Source of the DNA: an uncultured SAR86 cluster bacterium
GTDB taxonomy: Bacteria; Pseudomonadota; Gammaproteobacteria; Magnimaribacterales; AG-339-G14
DNA length: 64,000 nt
Direction of reading: 5' to 3'
Assembly (NCBI GenBank): GCA_902635045.1
Contig: CACPMT010000002.1
Coordinates: 1-64,000, forward strand
Both the position numbers and the translations under genes were made by a program. The notes below the pieces were generated by a model that had not been told where the DNA came from, searched no databases, and saw nothing but the letters and a program-made list of their open reading frames with translations. Positions 9,993 to 20,014 of this stretch are shown piece after piece (position 1 is the stretch's first letter; each line of letters starts with the position of its first letter).

Positions 9993-10848
9993 AGCTTATA
10001 AATTCTTTTATATGCAATCCTATGTCATCTGGAGAGTGCTCCTGAATAAAATGATTACCCTTCACGGACACTTCTTTTAAGTTTTTCCAGGTTCTCACAA
10101 ATTCTCTTTGGTCGCCAATTAAGATAGATCCTGGTTCTGCATTGATAAACAGTTTAGGGATATCTGAATCTTTGTGAAATTCAGAATTTTTACTTACTTC
10201 TTCGACAACTTCACTGGGTTCACCCTCGATAGGTATTTGTCTTGGCCATGTAAGGGTAGGGCGTCTGTCTTCGCCAGGGTTTTTAAACGGTCTTATGTAT
10301 TCAGCTTTTTCTTCCTCTGAAAAACCATTGGCTGAATCATTGAGCAAAATTCTTTCGACAAAAATATTTTTTTCCAAAACAATTTTTTCACCAGCTTCAG
10401 ACCTCATTAGTTGAAATATATTTCTGGCATTTTCAGGCCATTGTTCCCATGTTAAAGGCATCACTATTGCTTCCATGAAACTTATGGATTTAATTAGATC
10501 TGAGTTTTCTCTTGCATACTGAAAGCCCATTGCTGAGCCCCAATCATGAATAACCAAATTAATTTGATTTCCTAAATCCAAAGAATTCAATAAAGTTGAT
10601 AAATATTTATATTGGCCATGATATTTATAGTCGGGGTTGTCTATGCCTTCTAATTTTTCTGAATCGCCCATGCCAATTAAGTCTGGAACTATTATTCTTC
10701 CCATGCCTTCAAGATGAGGTGTAATGTTTCTCCACAAAAAAGAAGAAGCAGGATTGCCGTGAAGAAAGACAATTGAGTCTCCTTCACCATGATCTATGTA
10801 AGCCATTTTTTTTCCTAAAATTTCAATATATTTTTTTTCTGCGCTCAT
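9985..10848 (-). CDS. haloalkane dehalogenase-like alpha/beta hydrolase (HLD-II/LinB-like)
   Basis: HGNPASSFLWRN oxyanion/halide motif, VIHDWGSAMGF Asp nucleophile, KGNHFIQEHSPDDIG catalytic His. Confidence 0.85.
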   Translation of the reverse strand: MSAEKKYIEILGKKMAYIDHGEGDSIVFLHGNPASSFLWRNITPHLEGMGRIIVPDLIGMGDSEKLEGIDNPDYKYHGQYKYLSTLLNSLDLGNQINLVIHDWGSAMGFQYARENSDLIKSISFMEAIVMPLTWEQWPENARNIFQLMRSEAGEKIVLEKNIFVERILLNDSANGFSEEEKAEYIRPFKNPGEDRRPTLTWPRQIPIEGEPSEVVEEVSKNSEFHKDSDIPKLFINAEPGSILIGDQREFVRTWKNLKEVSVKGNHFIQEHSPDDIGLHIKEFISSI

Positions 10849-10915
10849 AGTAACTCCTTTATAATCTAGAAATTATAAATTAAAAAAACTCTTTATTTAT
10901 AATTTGGAGGTCATA

Positions 10916-12040
10916 GTGAATAAAATATTTTCAATATTGTTTTTTTTAGGTCTTATTTTAACGGGGATATTTCAATACACTAGAAATCTTGATGTAGAAG
11001 TAAATTATGAGAGATTTAATTTGGTTTCTCCTGGCATTCTAAGAACTCCTGAAGAAAGATTTAAGAATTTAAAGGACTATGATTTTGAACCAAACTATCT
11101 TCAAATCAACGGTTTGAGAATTCATTATTTAGATGAAGGCCCTAAAGACGGCGAGGTGATATTTCTTCTGCACGGACAACCAGCTTGGAGTTATTTGTTT
11201 AGAAAGATGATTCCTACTCTCGTCGGTGAAGGCTACAGAGTAATTGCTCCAGATATGGTAGGTTTTGGAAAATCCGATAAGTACATCAATATTGATGATT
11301 ACTCGCATCAAATGCATGTCGACATAATAACTAATCTGATAAAAGAACTAGATTTAACGGATATAACCGCTCATGTGCATGACTGGGGAGGGTTAGTTGG
11401 TTTGAGAGTTGTTGCTGAAGAACCAGATAGATTTTCAAGAGTAATTGCTTCTAATACAGGTTTAATTGCTCCGGGCAGGGGCTTGATTAACGATATAAGA
11501 GGTTTTTTCTTAGGTCCTATATTTAAATTAACTATTTGGTTGCAGGGTCCAGCGACATGGGAAGAATTTATCGGCGGAAGTGGTTTTAGTAACTGGATTA
11601 GATATTCAAGATACACTGATAACATTGACGTAGGTGGTGTCATGCAAACCTTGGGCTCTGTAAATTCCGAAGAGAGATTGGGATATGAAGCACCTTATCC
11701 AAATGCGTCCTATAAGGCCGGTGCTCAAATTTTTCCATATTTAATTCCTAGCGAATTAAGAAAAAATGAAATGGCTTTCAGAAACGTATTAGAAAAATGG
11801 AACAAACCATTTTTAATCGCAAATAGCGATAATGATCCGGTGACAGGAAACAATCCTGGAATTGTAGAAGGCTTAAAAAGAATTCCTTCCGCGCAAGAAA
11901 TAGTTATAAAAGGTCCAGGACATTTCATACAAGAAGAAGCTGGCCCAGAGTATGCACAACTTATAATTGATTTTATTAATGGAAATCCTCAAGGCTTCGA
12001 AGTAGAAAGTAAAGACGTAAATCTGAAGGAGATTTTATAG
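10916..12040 (+). CDS. haloalkane dehalogenase-like alpha/beta hydrolase (HLD-I/DhlA-like) with N-terminal membrane anchor or signal
   Basis: GTG at 10916 preceded by SD GGAGG (track start TTG 10904 lies on the SD). HGQPAWSYLFRKMIP, HVHDWGGLVGL, GPGHFIQEEAG; hydrophobic N-terminus VNKIFSILFFLGLILTGIFQY. Confidence 0.85.
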   Translation: MNKIFSILFFLGLILTGIFQYTRNLDVEVNYERFNLVSPGILRTPEERFKNLKDYDFEPNYLQINGLRIHYLDEGPKDGEVIFLLHGQPAWSYLFRKMIPTLVGEGYRVIAPDMVGFGKSDKYINIDDYSHQMHVDIITNLIKELDLTDITAHVHDWGGLVGLRVVAEEPDRFSRVIASNTGLIAPGRGLINDIRGFFLGPIFKLTIWLQGPATWEEFIGGSGFSNWIRYSRYTDNIDVGGVMQTLGSVNSEERLGYEAPYPNASYKAGAQIFPYLIPSELRKNEMAFRNVLEKWNKPFLIANSDNDPVTGNNPGIVEGLKRIPSAQEIVIKGPGHFIQEEAGPEYAQLIIDFINGNPQGFEVESKDVNLKEIL

Positions 12041-12149
12041 ATAGAAACTGAAGTTATTAAATTTAATATTTTCCCCAAAAAACCTAATTAGTTCTTTAAA
12101 TTTTTTTTAAATTATATTAAATTTAAAAGGAATTTAAATAGATTAAAAA

Positions 12150-12275
12150 ATGAAGATATTTTTTTTAGTAATCATTTCTTTTCTTATTTTTTCCTGCGGT
12201 AGTGGATCTAATTCAAGTACTGAAGACACATTCCAATTCAAAAATGTTCCAGACGATTTAACGATCTTAGATTAG
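12150..12275 (+). CDS. 41-aa mini-lipoprotein
   Basis: Read directly: MKIFFLVIISFLIFSCGSGSNSSTEDTFQFKNVPDDLTILD, lipobox IFSC; its stop abuts the ATG of the next gene (TAGATG). Not in ORF track. Confidence 0.6.
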   Translation: MKIFFLVIISFLIFSCGSGSNSSTEDTFQFKNVPDDLTILD

Positions 12276-13994
12276 ATGAAGAAAATTCTTTTTTTAACTT
12301 TAATTTTTTCCAGCGGCATATTTTCTTTTCCAGATTTAAATACATTTGATAAATCCAAACCCATCTGGAGAAATGCAAAAATTATATACGTACATCAATA
12401 TATGTTGGACGTTGCTTTTGGCAGAATAAACAGTTACTTATGCCTAATTAATAAGACGGATTACCAAAATAATTCAAATTTGGGAGACGGAATTGGTTAT
12501 AAAGTAATCTTGAACAATTCTGATTGTGAACATGCAGAAGCTTCTATACCTTGGACGGTGGTTTCAAAACAAGAATCAAAGAATGCAGATCTCGACATAG
12601 AACTGTTCAAGTCAGATCAAGCTGTTGACTATAAGTTAAAGATAAACATAGAAGAAGAAGTTTCTGATTCTAATCCTTTTGGAGTATTAACTATAGATTA
12701 TAGTTCCGTATTTAAATCTAATTCGTCTCCTTTATACAATGCATCTTATGAATCAAGAAAACTTTCAGAAAATCAAGTTAAATTTGAAGCAGCTTATTAT
12801 ATGGATGGTGTTGTTATAAATAATTTAATTCCCTTTGAATTCGATAAATATTTTTATTCATCAAAAATTATCCATACATCTAACTCAGGAGGGTATGGGA
12901 CTGCAACTTCGCTCAATTTTAATCCAACTATAGAAATTCCAAATACAGGAGGAGTTAAATACCTTACTTACTTTGCTGCACAGTATCCTCAATATTTTCC
13001 TACAGGTTATACAGGAAATTATCCTGACGGGAATCCAATTTCAATACAGACAGTAAATTTTGCTTACAATGATAAAGTTATTAAATTTGAAGTTACCGAT
13101 GGGTATTCTGGCGTCAAAAATGGTGTTTGGTTAAACGCAGGACCTAATGGTGGTGGAACATTTCAGCGATCTTCTCAAAATTCAGAATTGTGTGTCAATA
13201 GAACCGGAAGTTGGACTTATGTAGGGCCAACAAATTATGGCGTCTATAATACTTCTGGAGATAGAATAAATAACAATCCTGACGGGGATGGAAATCCCAA
13301 CACAGCTTTATCAGTCAATTATAACTTACAAGCCATAAATAATATCACTGCAAATAATGCCACCTTCGATGGAACTATAAAAATTTTTAGTGGTAGCTGG
13401 GTTGGAACTGGTCTCCAATGCAAAAAAATTGCAGATGGAAGCTCTTATGGAAATACTCTTTGTCCTGGAACTACAACAGGAGACGTAAGCACTATAGTTC
13501 TTATTAATGGAGAATATTATTCAAACTTTCCTTTTTTCGACGTTCCGGAAGGTACCGTAGTAACTGATGCTCAAGGTAACGAATACTATATAAGGCAGTT
13601 AGGTGAAAAAAAGGTTTATCCAATGAAACCTGTAGGAGACTCAGATTGCGCTACATTAACTTTGCAAAATACTTTAGATACACCGGACCATAACTTTTTT
13701 AATTATCCAGTTATGAATTTGCCAAAATCAGGAGCTGTTATTATTAATGAATTTTCATCTGATCCACTGGCAGATGAATATTTGCAGGGTAAATCTTTTT
13801 CAAAAAATGGTGACGATGATGGCGATGGCGTCTTAAATTATTTGGATGCTTTTCCGGAAGATGCTCTTAAAAGTTTAGACGCCGACCAAGATGGTATAGA
13901 CGATGCTGTCGATAATAACATTGCTCCATTTCAATTAGATTGGAATAATTTTAAATACTCAGGAAAGTCTCTCTATTCTAATTATTCTAAATAG
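12276..13994 (+). CDS. secreted protein, related to 6489..9419, with C-terminal TSP3-like Ca-binding Asp repeats
   Basis: Signal peptide; DDDGDGVLNYLDAFPEDALKSLDADQDGIDDAVDNN; shared motifs with the 976-aa ORF. Confidence 0.75.
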   Translation: MKKILFLTLIFSSGIFSFPDLNTFDKSKPIWRNAKIIYVHQYMLDVAFGRINSYLCLINKTDYQNNSNLGDGIGYKVILNNSDCEHAEASIPWTVVSKQESKNADLDIELFKSDQAVDYKLKINIEEEVSDSNPFGVLTIDYSSVFKSNSSPLYNASYESRKLSENQVKFEAAYYMDGVVINNLIPFEFDKYFYSSKIIHTSNSGGYGTATSLNFNPTIEIPNTGGVKYLTYFAAQYPQYFPTGYTGNYPDGNPISIQTVNFAYNDKVIKFEVTDGYSGVKNGVWLNAGPNGGGTFQRSSQNSELCVNRTGSWTYVGPTNYGVYNTSGDRINNNPDGDGNPNTALSVNYNLQAINNITANNATFDGTIKIFSGSWVGTGLQCKKIADGSSYGNTLCPGTTTGDVSTIVLINGEYYSNFPFFDVPEGTVVTDAQGNEYYIRQLGEKKVYPMKPVGDSDCATLTLQNTLDTPDHNFFNYPVMNLPKSGAVIINEFSSDPLADEYLQGKSFSKNGDDDGDGVLNYLDAFPEDALKSLDADQDGIDDAVDNNIAPFQLDWNNFKYSGKSLYSNYSK

Positions 13995-14851
13995 TGAAAA
14001 AATTTTTAATTTTTTTTAGTTTAATTTTTTTGTTTTCATGTGGTAATACAGATACTACAAATATTGAAACAAAAGCATTCACGAATAAAAAAACAGCAAT
14101 TTTCTTTATGGAAAATATTCTTGATATAGAGAAGGTTAAACCTTTATTGCATGAAAATTTTAACTTTACTTTTATGGGCAACACTATTATTTCAAAAAAA
14201 GCCTACAATACTAAAGATTGGATTGACCAATGGAACGGAGAAATCATTCCGGCTTTACTGCCGAATGGAATAGAACTATTTATTGAAGATGTAATTTCAG
14301 ATGAAGAGGGAACAGCTGTGCTTCTTAAAGGAGACGCAGAAGGCATCAACGGAGAATATGATAATGATTACGTATTTGTATTTAAGTTCAAAGATGACAA
14401 GATTATTTCCTTGGTTGAATACAACAGTGATTTATTAGTAGCCACGAGACTTTATAAAAACAAACTAGTTTCTACTGATCCTAATAAGATTGGAGATCCA
14501 AAGGAATTTGTAGAAGAATTTCTTATTTACTTTAATGCTCAAGATAAATTGAATATTGAAAAAATTACGAGTTCTCCTTTTTACTTTAATGATCAAAAAT
14601 ACAATAAATATACAGATGCTTTTAATTTTGATGGCTTAAAGAGTAATGGTTGGTCTTATTCATCAGTGATTGATACTAAGACACTATTTAACAATGGTCA
14701 TGCTGCCTTGATTTCCTTTGACTTTGCAAGACACAACAAAGAAGGTAATCCTTACTTAAAAAGTAGAATTTTTTATATGCTAACTGTTGAAGAAGGTAGA
14801 TGGATTTTAAACGGAGGATATACTCCAGGTCCTATTCCAATGGGAAATTGA
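13994..14851 (+). CDS. lipoprotein with SnoaL/NTF2-like region(s)
   Basis: GTG start overlaps preceding TAG by one base; lipobox LFSC; SnoaL-like pattern. Confidence 0.55.
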   Translation: MKKFLIFFSLIFLFSCGNTDTTNIETKAFTNKKTAIFFMENILDIEKVKPLLHENFNFTFMGNTIISKKAYNTKDWIDQWNGEIIPALLPNGIELFIEDVISDEEGTAVLLKGDAEGINGEYDNDYVFVFKFKDDKIISLVEYNSDLLVATRLYKNKLVSTDPNKIGDPKEFVEEFLIYFNAQDKLNIEKITSSPFYFNDQKYNKYTDAFNFDGLKSNGWSYSSVIDTKTLFNNGHAALISFDFARHNKEGNPYLKSRIFYMLTVEEGRWILNGGYTPGPIPMGN

Positions 14852-14897
14852 ACTAAATATATATTCGTATAATATATATTATGTTAAATTAAACAAA

Positions 14898-15917
14898 TCA
14901 ATTTGGAACACCAATTGCTACTGGCCTAATGGGTGAAGCTGCACTCCCTTCGGTTTTTAAAGGTAATATCATTACACAAGAGAGATTAACATTATCTTTA
15001 GCTAAACCTTTTAAATTAAAGTTTTCTAAAGTGTGAACTCCAGATTCAGTTAAAAAATAATGATGGGCTGGATTTGCTATTCCGGGCGGATTCTGTGCCC
15101 TCTCTGGTCCATATTCACCTTCATCTGCAAATGTATCTACTCCCCATGTATCTAAACCAACACCAACTACTTTCTTTTCAGATAAATATTTAACTAAGTT
15201 ATAAGAAACTCCTGGAGCCTTTTGGTAATAAATTTTAAGAATATCTGGGTCTTGATAATTATCACTCCACCCAGTATTGATTAAAACGACATCACCAGGA
15301 AGGATTCCTCTGTCCTTGAGATTTGTTTTTTTTAATGTTCGTTCAATGTGCTTTATCGTTACGTATTCTCCAGCTTTCATAGCTTTGCCATTAAATATGT
15401 GTTTTCTGACGTCTAGAAAAACTGCTGTAGTTACGATTGGTGGAACAGTCTCAATTCCTAATTTTTTTAACGGTGATTCTGGTGTTGGCTTAACTTCTTT
15501 GCCACTAAAATTATTAAAATATTTTAGAGTTGAAAGATCAGCCTCGCCCTCTCCCTCCCACACCTCTTCAGTATGTCCAAAATGTCCCAAAGCATCCATT
15601 TGAGTCCCCTGATTTCCATCGTTAACATTTTCATTAAGAACATCCATAGTAAAGACTTGCCTGGAACCGGCCCAAGGTATTTCTGGTAAAAACTTAGGTT
15701 TATATTCACCTGCAAATGGAGACAATGGCATAGATGATGTTCTGTTATAAGAAAGTTCATAAACTTTTGCATCTGATTTGCTCATCTCTTTAGCGCATCT
15801 TAGATAAGTTTCATTTCCTAAAAGCTTAGTCATCCCTCTTTGATCTTCATATTCTGAATAAAGATTAAGAGAAAAAATAATATAAAAAAAGAAAGATATT
15901 TTTATATATTTACTCAT
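14898..15917 (-). CDS. cyclase family protein (kynurenine formamidase-like, PF04199), secreted
   Basis: ATG at 15917 (MSKYIKISFFFYIIFSLN signal peptide) preferred over the upstream track start. DALGHFGH, GDVVLINTGW, GVGLDTWGVD. Confidence 0.8.
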   Translation of the reverse strand: MSKYIKISFFFYIIFSLNLYSEYEDQRGMTKLLGNETYLRCAKEMSKSDAKVYELSYNRTSSMPLSPFAGEYKPKFLPEIPWAGSRQVFTMDVLNENVNDGNQGTQMDALGHFGHTEEVWEGEGEADLSTLKYFNNFSGKEVKPTPESPLKKLGIETVPPIVTTAVFLDVRKHIFNGKAMKAGEYVTIKHIERTLKKTNLKDRGILPGDVVLINTGWSDNYQDPDILKIYYQKAPGVSYNLVKYLSEKKVVGVGLDTWGVDTFADEGEYGPERAQNPPGIANPAHHYFLTESGVHTLENFNLKGLAKDNVNLSCVMILPLKTEGSAASPIRPVAIGVPN

Positions 15918-15928
15918 ATAGATTCCCA

Positions 15929-17599
15929 TTAATAAATTATAGACGAAGAAACTTTTATATCTGATTCTTTCCATAAGTTTTCAAACATATTAAAAGATTT
16001 TTCAGAATTTAAGCTATCACCAATTTCCTCATAAGCTTTATGCAGTCCATAATATGACCAGCCATTCTTTGGATAATCTTTCAAATCTTCTTTAAATATC
16101 TTTATAGCTTCATAAGGTTTTTCTGATTGTAATAAAACATGTCCTAATGTTTGTCTTGTTGGGTAGTACCAAAAAGGGGGTTCTGTATACGGCAGATTGT
16201 CCTGAAGCAAAACTGCTTTTTCAAAGTTATTTATCGCAGATAAATAATCTTTTTGATACATGCTTATTGAACCCATAGCTAAATTATTTGCAATTTCTAT
16301 CAATTGTTTTGTTGGATGCCCTGCTTTTACCATCGCTTCTACCTCCAAAGAATCCACAAATGAAGTAATTAATTTTTGGTGTTTTTTTGCATTTTCTATA
16401 TCCCCAATCGCAGCATAAGCTACGGATTTAGCATAATTAAAAATACTTCGAGAATACTTAAAATCTTTAATAGGTTCTTCATAATCAAGAATTTCTTGCC
16501 ATTTACCAAATCTAACATAAGAAAGAAGAGGTGGCGTATGAAAAAATTCTAAAAAAGGAACTGATCTAATCTGTTCTTCAGAGACATAGTTTGAAACTTT
16601 TAAAGCTGATTCTATTGATAATTGACTCTTGCCCTCCATAGTTGAGGCAGCCCATAAAAAATGAATGTTATGAGGATAATATAGTGCAGGATAAAAACCC
16701 TGAGCATTGCATTGAGCAATATAATCTTCATCAACTAAAGCAGCATCAATATTAGCTTGCGATGCATCTTTATATCTACCAACTCTCCAATATATATGAG
16801 AAGGCATATGAACTAAATGCCCTGCTCCAGGAACCAATTTACCTAGTCTATCTGCTGCAGCTTCAGCTCTCCCAGGATCACTAGAGGCTTCTACTGCGTG
16901 AATATATAGATGAATTGCCAAAGGATGATTTTCATCTAGTTCAAGAACTCTTTCTAGAGTTGAAATTACTTTCACGGTATCAGGTTTTGGATTTCCATCT
17001 TCTGCCCAATAATTCCAAGGCATCGTGATCATAAGAGCTTCGGCGTATAAAGAAGCAGCATCATTGTCATTAGGATATTTCTTATACAAACCCTCCATTG
17101 ATTTTGCGTAATTTAAATCTAAATCTATTCTTGAGGTCTCTGGGTTACCGTTATATCTAGTTTTCAAAGCTTCTATAAAATCTCTTTCCTTTAAAGAAGC
17201 GCTTTCTTTAAGACTTTCGGCAATTTTAAAAGCCTTAAGTGCCTCTATTCTATTTTCAGGAGACATTACAGCTTTTCCATCGCTTGTGACGTTGATATTA
17301 GGACCTCTAGCTAAAGCTTCGCCCCAAAAACAAATTGCACAATTTGGATCTAATCTTTGTGCAGCTTTAAAACTTCTTACTGATTCTGCATGATTAAAAG
17401 CAAATGCCATAATCAGGCCTTGATCGAAATACTCTTGAACCCCTTCAATATCTGAAGAAATTTTAAATGAATGATTACCTAGTCCTTTCAGCAGAGGTGC
17501 ATTAGCTTTTTTTACTATTTCATCTACATTTATTTGAGATTGATTATCTGAACAAGATAATAAAATTAGTACTGTTAAAAAAAATAAAGTTTTATTCAT
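15929..17599 (-). CDS. tetratricopeptide-repeat lipoprotein
   Basis: Lipobox LLSC; TPR-like repeats, e.g. AESVRSFKAAQRLDPNCAICFWGEALARGPNIN. Confidence 0.8.
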   Translation of the reverse strand: MNKTLFFLTVLILLSCSDNQSQINVDEIVKKANAPLLKGLGNHSFKISSDIEGVQEYFDQGLIMAFAFNHAESVRSFKAAQRLDPNCAICFWGEALARGPNINVTSDGKAVMSPENRIEALKAFKIAESLKESASLKERDFIEALKTRYNGNPETSRIDLDLNYAKSMEGLYKKYPNDNDAASLYAEALMITMPWNYWAEDGNPKPDTVKVISTLERVLELDENHPLAIHLYIHAVEASSDPGRAEAAADRLGKLVPGAGHLVHMPSHIYWRVGRYKDASQANIDAALVDEDYIAQCNAQGFYPALYYPHNIHFLWAASTMEGKSQLSIESALKVSNYVSEEQIRSVPFLEFFHTPPLLSYVRFGKWQEILDYEEPIKDFKYSRSIFNYAKSVAYAAIGDIENAKKHQKLITSFVDSLEVEAMVKAGHPTKQLIEIANNLAMGSISMYQKDYLSAINNFEKAVLLQDNLPYTEPPFWYYPTRQTLGHVLLQSEKPYEAIKIFKEDLKDYPKNGWSYYGLHKAYEEIGDSLNSEKSFNMFENLWKESDIKVSSSIIY

Positions 17600-17661
17600 T
17601 TCTACTCTCCTTAGTAGTAATAATTAATATATCAAAAAAGATAAGTATTTAATGAAAATTA

Positions 17662-20001
17662 TTAAAATTTTAATCTTAATTTAATTATGAATTTATCAAG
17701 TGTTTCATTTGTCCAGGCATCTGAATATATATCTTGAAAATCATCTTGCTGATTAAAAGCTTTTGTAAGCTTTCCTCCTCTTGAATAAACTACGTATAAA
17801 TTAGACAAAGGAGAGAATTCATACTTATATCTTATTTGAAATGCTGTCTCAGATAATTGAAATGCGTTCATGTCATCTGAAGCAGCATTCATATATCCAC
17901 TTGAAGTTACTCTATATGAACGGGGATCTTTTGCTTTGATTCCATATATCTTTCCTTTGATTCTAAATTCTTGATTTGAGCCAATAAAATAATCAATGCT
18001 TAAGCTCGAAGATATCTGTTCTTTATCATAATAGCCAAATAGGTTTTCTTTTCTCCAAATACTCCAGTTTGATTTTTTTTGATATTCAAACCAATCTATA
18101 TTTAGCTGAAATAATCCAGAAGGTTTAAAAACATTAGAATACCCAAAAGAATGACTCTCATTCCTCAAATCTAAATTTTGTTCTTGTGTTTGATAACCAA
18201 AGCTTCCATACGATGCCTTATATATTGATTGAATTTTCTTAGTTCTAGGGCTTGAATACTCAACCATCAATTTAGCCCCAGATAATTCTTCTATAAAGGG
18301 AGCATCTTGATATTTTCTAGTTTCTTCGTAGTCTTTTCCTCGAATGAAATTACAGTAACATTTGAAACCAAGAGATGAGCTATCTCTATATTGAAATTTA
18401 TAATCAAAATACATACCTATTCCATTTCCATAATTGCCATCAACTGATTGTTGATGCAATAACCTAAAACTAAATTCTGTTTGAGATATTGAAGAATCTA
18501 AATTTTTGTTTGGTTTTAAATATTGAAGGTACGTTCCTACTGAAAGATTATCAAACTGTTTAACATATCCCATATCATTGATGTCAAAATTTTCATCGCT
18601 ATAATTGAGAAAATACAGAACGAAAAGTTCTGGCGTTACTCGAACTGTATAATTTGTTTTAAAACCATAGCCCTTTTTCTGAACCCCTTTTTCCTTGATA
18701 TCTATCTCACCTGCCCAACCATAAAGTCTTGAAGCAAAAGAAGGTTTAAAATCAAAATCTATGACATTAGCCATTGCTTTTCTATCGATAGACGGTCTGT
18801 TTACAGAAGTAGTTAAATATCCTACTTTTCCACTATTTTTAGATAAATTTGCTTTATATCTAAAAGCAAAATAATCTCTTCCTTCTGAAAACAGTGAATC
18901 GTCTTCATTAGCCATAAAGAAACCATATTTATTTATTTGCCCTTCTTTTGTATATCTAAGAGCATAATTTATATCCGATGTATCGCTAATTGAACTATCA
19001 CACTCTCCTAAATGAGCTTCGTTGGATTCAGAACATTTATCTGGCGCGCCCCCAATTCTTCTCGTGTTTATGAATCTTAAATCCCAACCTGTAATATCAA
19101 AAAGACTTTGATTTTCGGTAAAAAATGGTCTTTTATCCGGATAAAAAGTTTCATTTGCAGAAAAATTTATAATTACGTCATCGCTCTCAACTTGACCAAA
19201 GTCAGGATTTAAAGAAATATCTAATTTAGATTCTGAATCGATGTCCCAGAATATTTCACCCCCAACATTAAAATTTCTATTATTTTGAATGAAATTATTA
19301 GTACCACTTATATATGGAAAAAAATCTATATTTTCTTTAGATTGATTGTCGTATTTATAATTTGCAATCGATATTTCTTGCATTCTTGATAAAAAAGGCG
19401 AAAGCTCAGCCCATAAGCCTGGCATATTAAAATATTTTGATTCTGATTGAAGTTGCCTGCCAACGGATATTTTAATTTTTCGATAATTCTCTTTCACTTC
19501 TGACATTGGTGCAACGCCCCAGGGAATAAAATATTCTGCATACCAGTTATTTTGTGCTTGAGATGTTTTCGCTTCCCAAATAGCATCCCAATTTTCAGAA
19601 ATATCATTTTCATTAACCCATATTGCATCTCTTAAAGAATCTCCTAAGCTAACAGTAAATTCATAACCAATATTTGCATTTGCATCAAAATCAATAATTA
19701 AAAAAATACGATCCGAATCTACATTAGAAGCATCTCTAGAATGTTTTTGAGAAACTTGAGTGTCCAAGGGTTGCTCATTAGTTATGCCAAAATACAAGCC
19801 GTTTTGATTAGAAAAATATTGGATTTTTGTTTTATATATTGGATCTGACTTATCATTTGGGAAAACTGTTAAAAAATTATTTAACGTTTCAGCATCTTGC
19901 CATTCTTGTTCTGATAGTTTTCCGTCAATAGTTATAGAAAAGATGAAGGAGTTAAAGAAAAATACAATTAAGAAATAATAGAAACTAATCAATCTAACCA
20001 T
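17662..20001 (-). CDS. DUF5916 / CBM9-like outer-membrane protein
   Basis: N-terminal IDGKLSEQEWQDAETLNNF...KTKIQYFSNQNGLYFGI; beta-barrel-like alternation ending in KFIIKLRLKF. Confidence 0.8.
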   Translation of the reverse strand: MVRLISFYYFLIVFFFNSFIFSITIDGKLSEQEWQDAETLNNFLTVFPNDKSDPIYKTKIQYFSNQNGLYFGITNEQPLDTQVSQKHSRDASNVDSDRIFLIIDFDANANIGYEFTVSLGDSLRDAIWVNENDISENWDAIWEAKTSQAQNNWYAEYFIPWGVAPMSEVKENYRKIKISVGRQLQSESKYFNMPGLWAELSPFLSRMQEISIANYKYDNQSKENIDFFPYISGTNNFIQNNRNFNVGGEIFWDIDSESKLDISLNPDFGQVESDDVIINFSANETFYPDKRPFFTENQSLFDITGWDLRFINTRRIGGAPDKCSESNEAHLGECDSSISDTSDINYALRYTKEGQINKYGFFMANEDDSLFSEGRDYFAFRYKANLSKNSGKVGYLTTSVNRPSIDRKAMANVIDFDFKPSFASRLYGWAGEIDIKEKGVQKKGYGFKTNYTVRVTPELFVLYFLNYSDENFDINDMGYVKQFDNLSVGTYLQYLKPNKNLDSSISQTEFSFRLLHQQSVDGNYGNGIGMYFDYKFQYRDSSSLGFKCYCNFIRGKDYEETRKYQDAPFIEELSGAKLMVEYSSPRTKKIQSIYKASYGSFGYQTQEQNLDLRNESHSFGYSNVFKPSGLFQLNIDWFEYQKKSNWSIWRKENLFGYYDKEQISSSLSIDYFIGSNQEFRIKGKIYGIKAKDPRSYRVTSSGYMNAASDDMNAFQLSETAFQIRYKYEFSPLSNLYVVYSRGGKLTKAFNQQDDFQDIYSDAWTNETLDKFIIKLRLKF

Positions 20002-20014
20002 AATAAAGATTTAA

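Noticed and set aside
14852-14885. AT palindrome AATATATATT...AATATATATT between convergent genes
   Set aside because: Pure A/T repeat with a weak structure and no T tail; not enough to call a terminator or repeat element.
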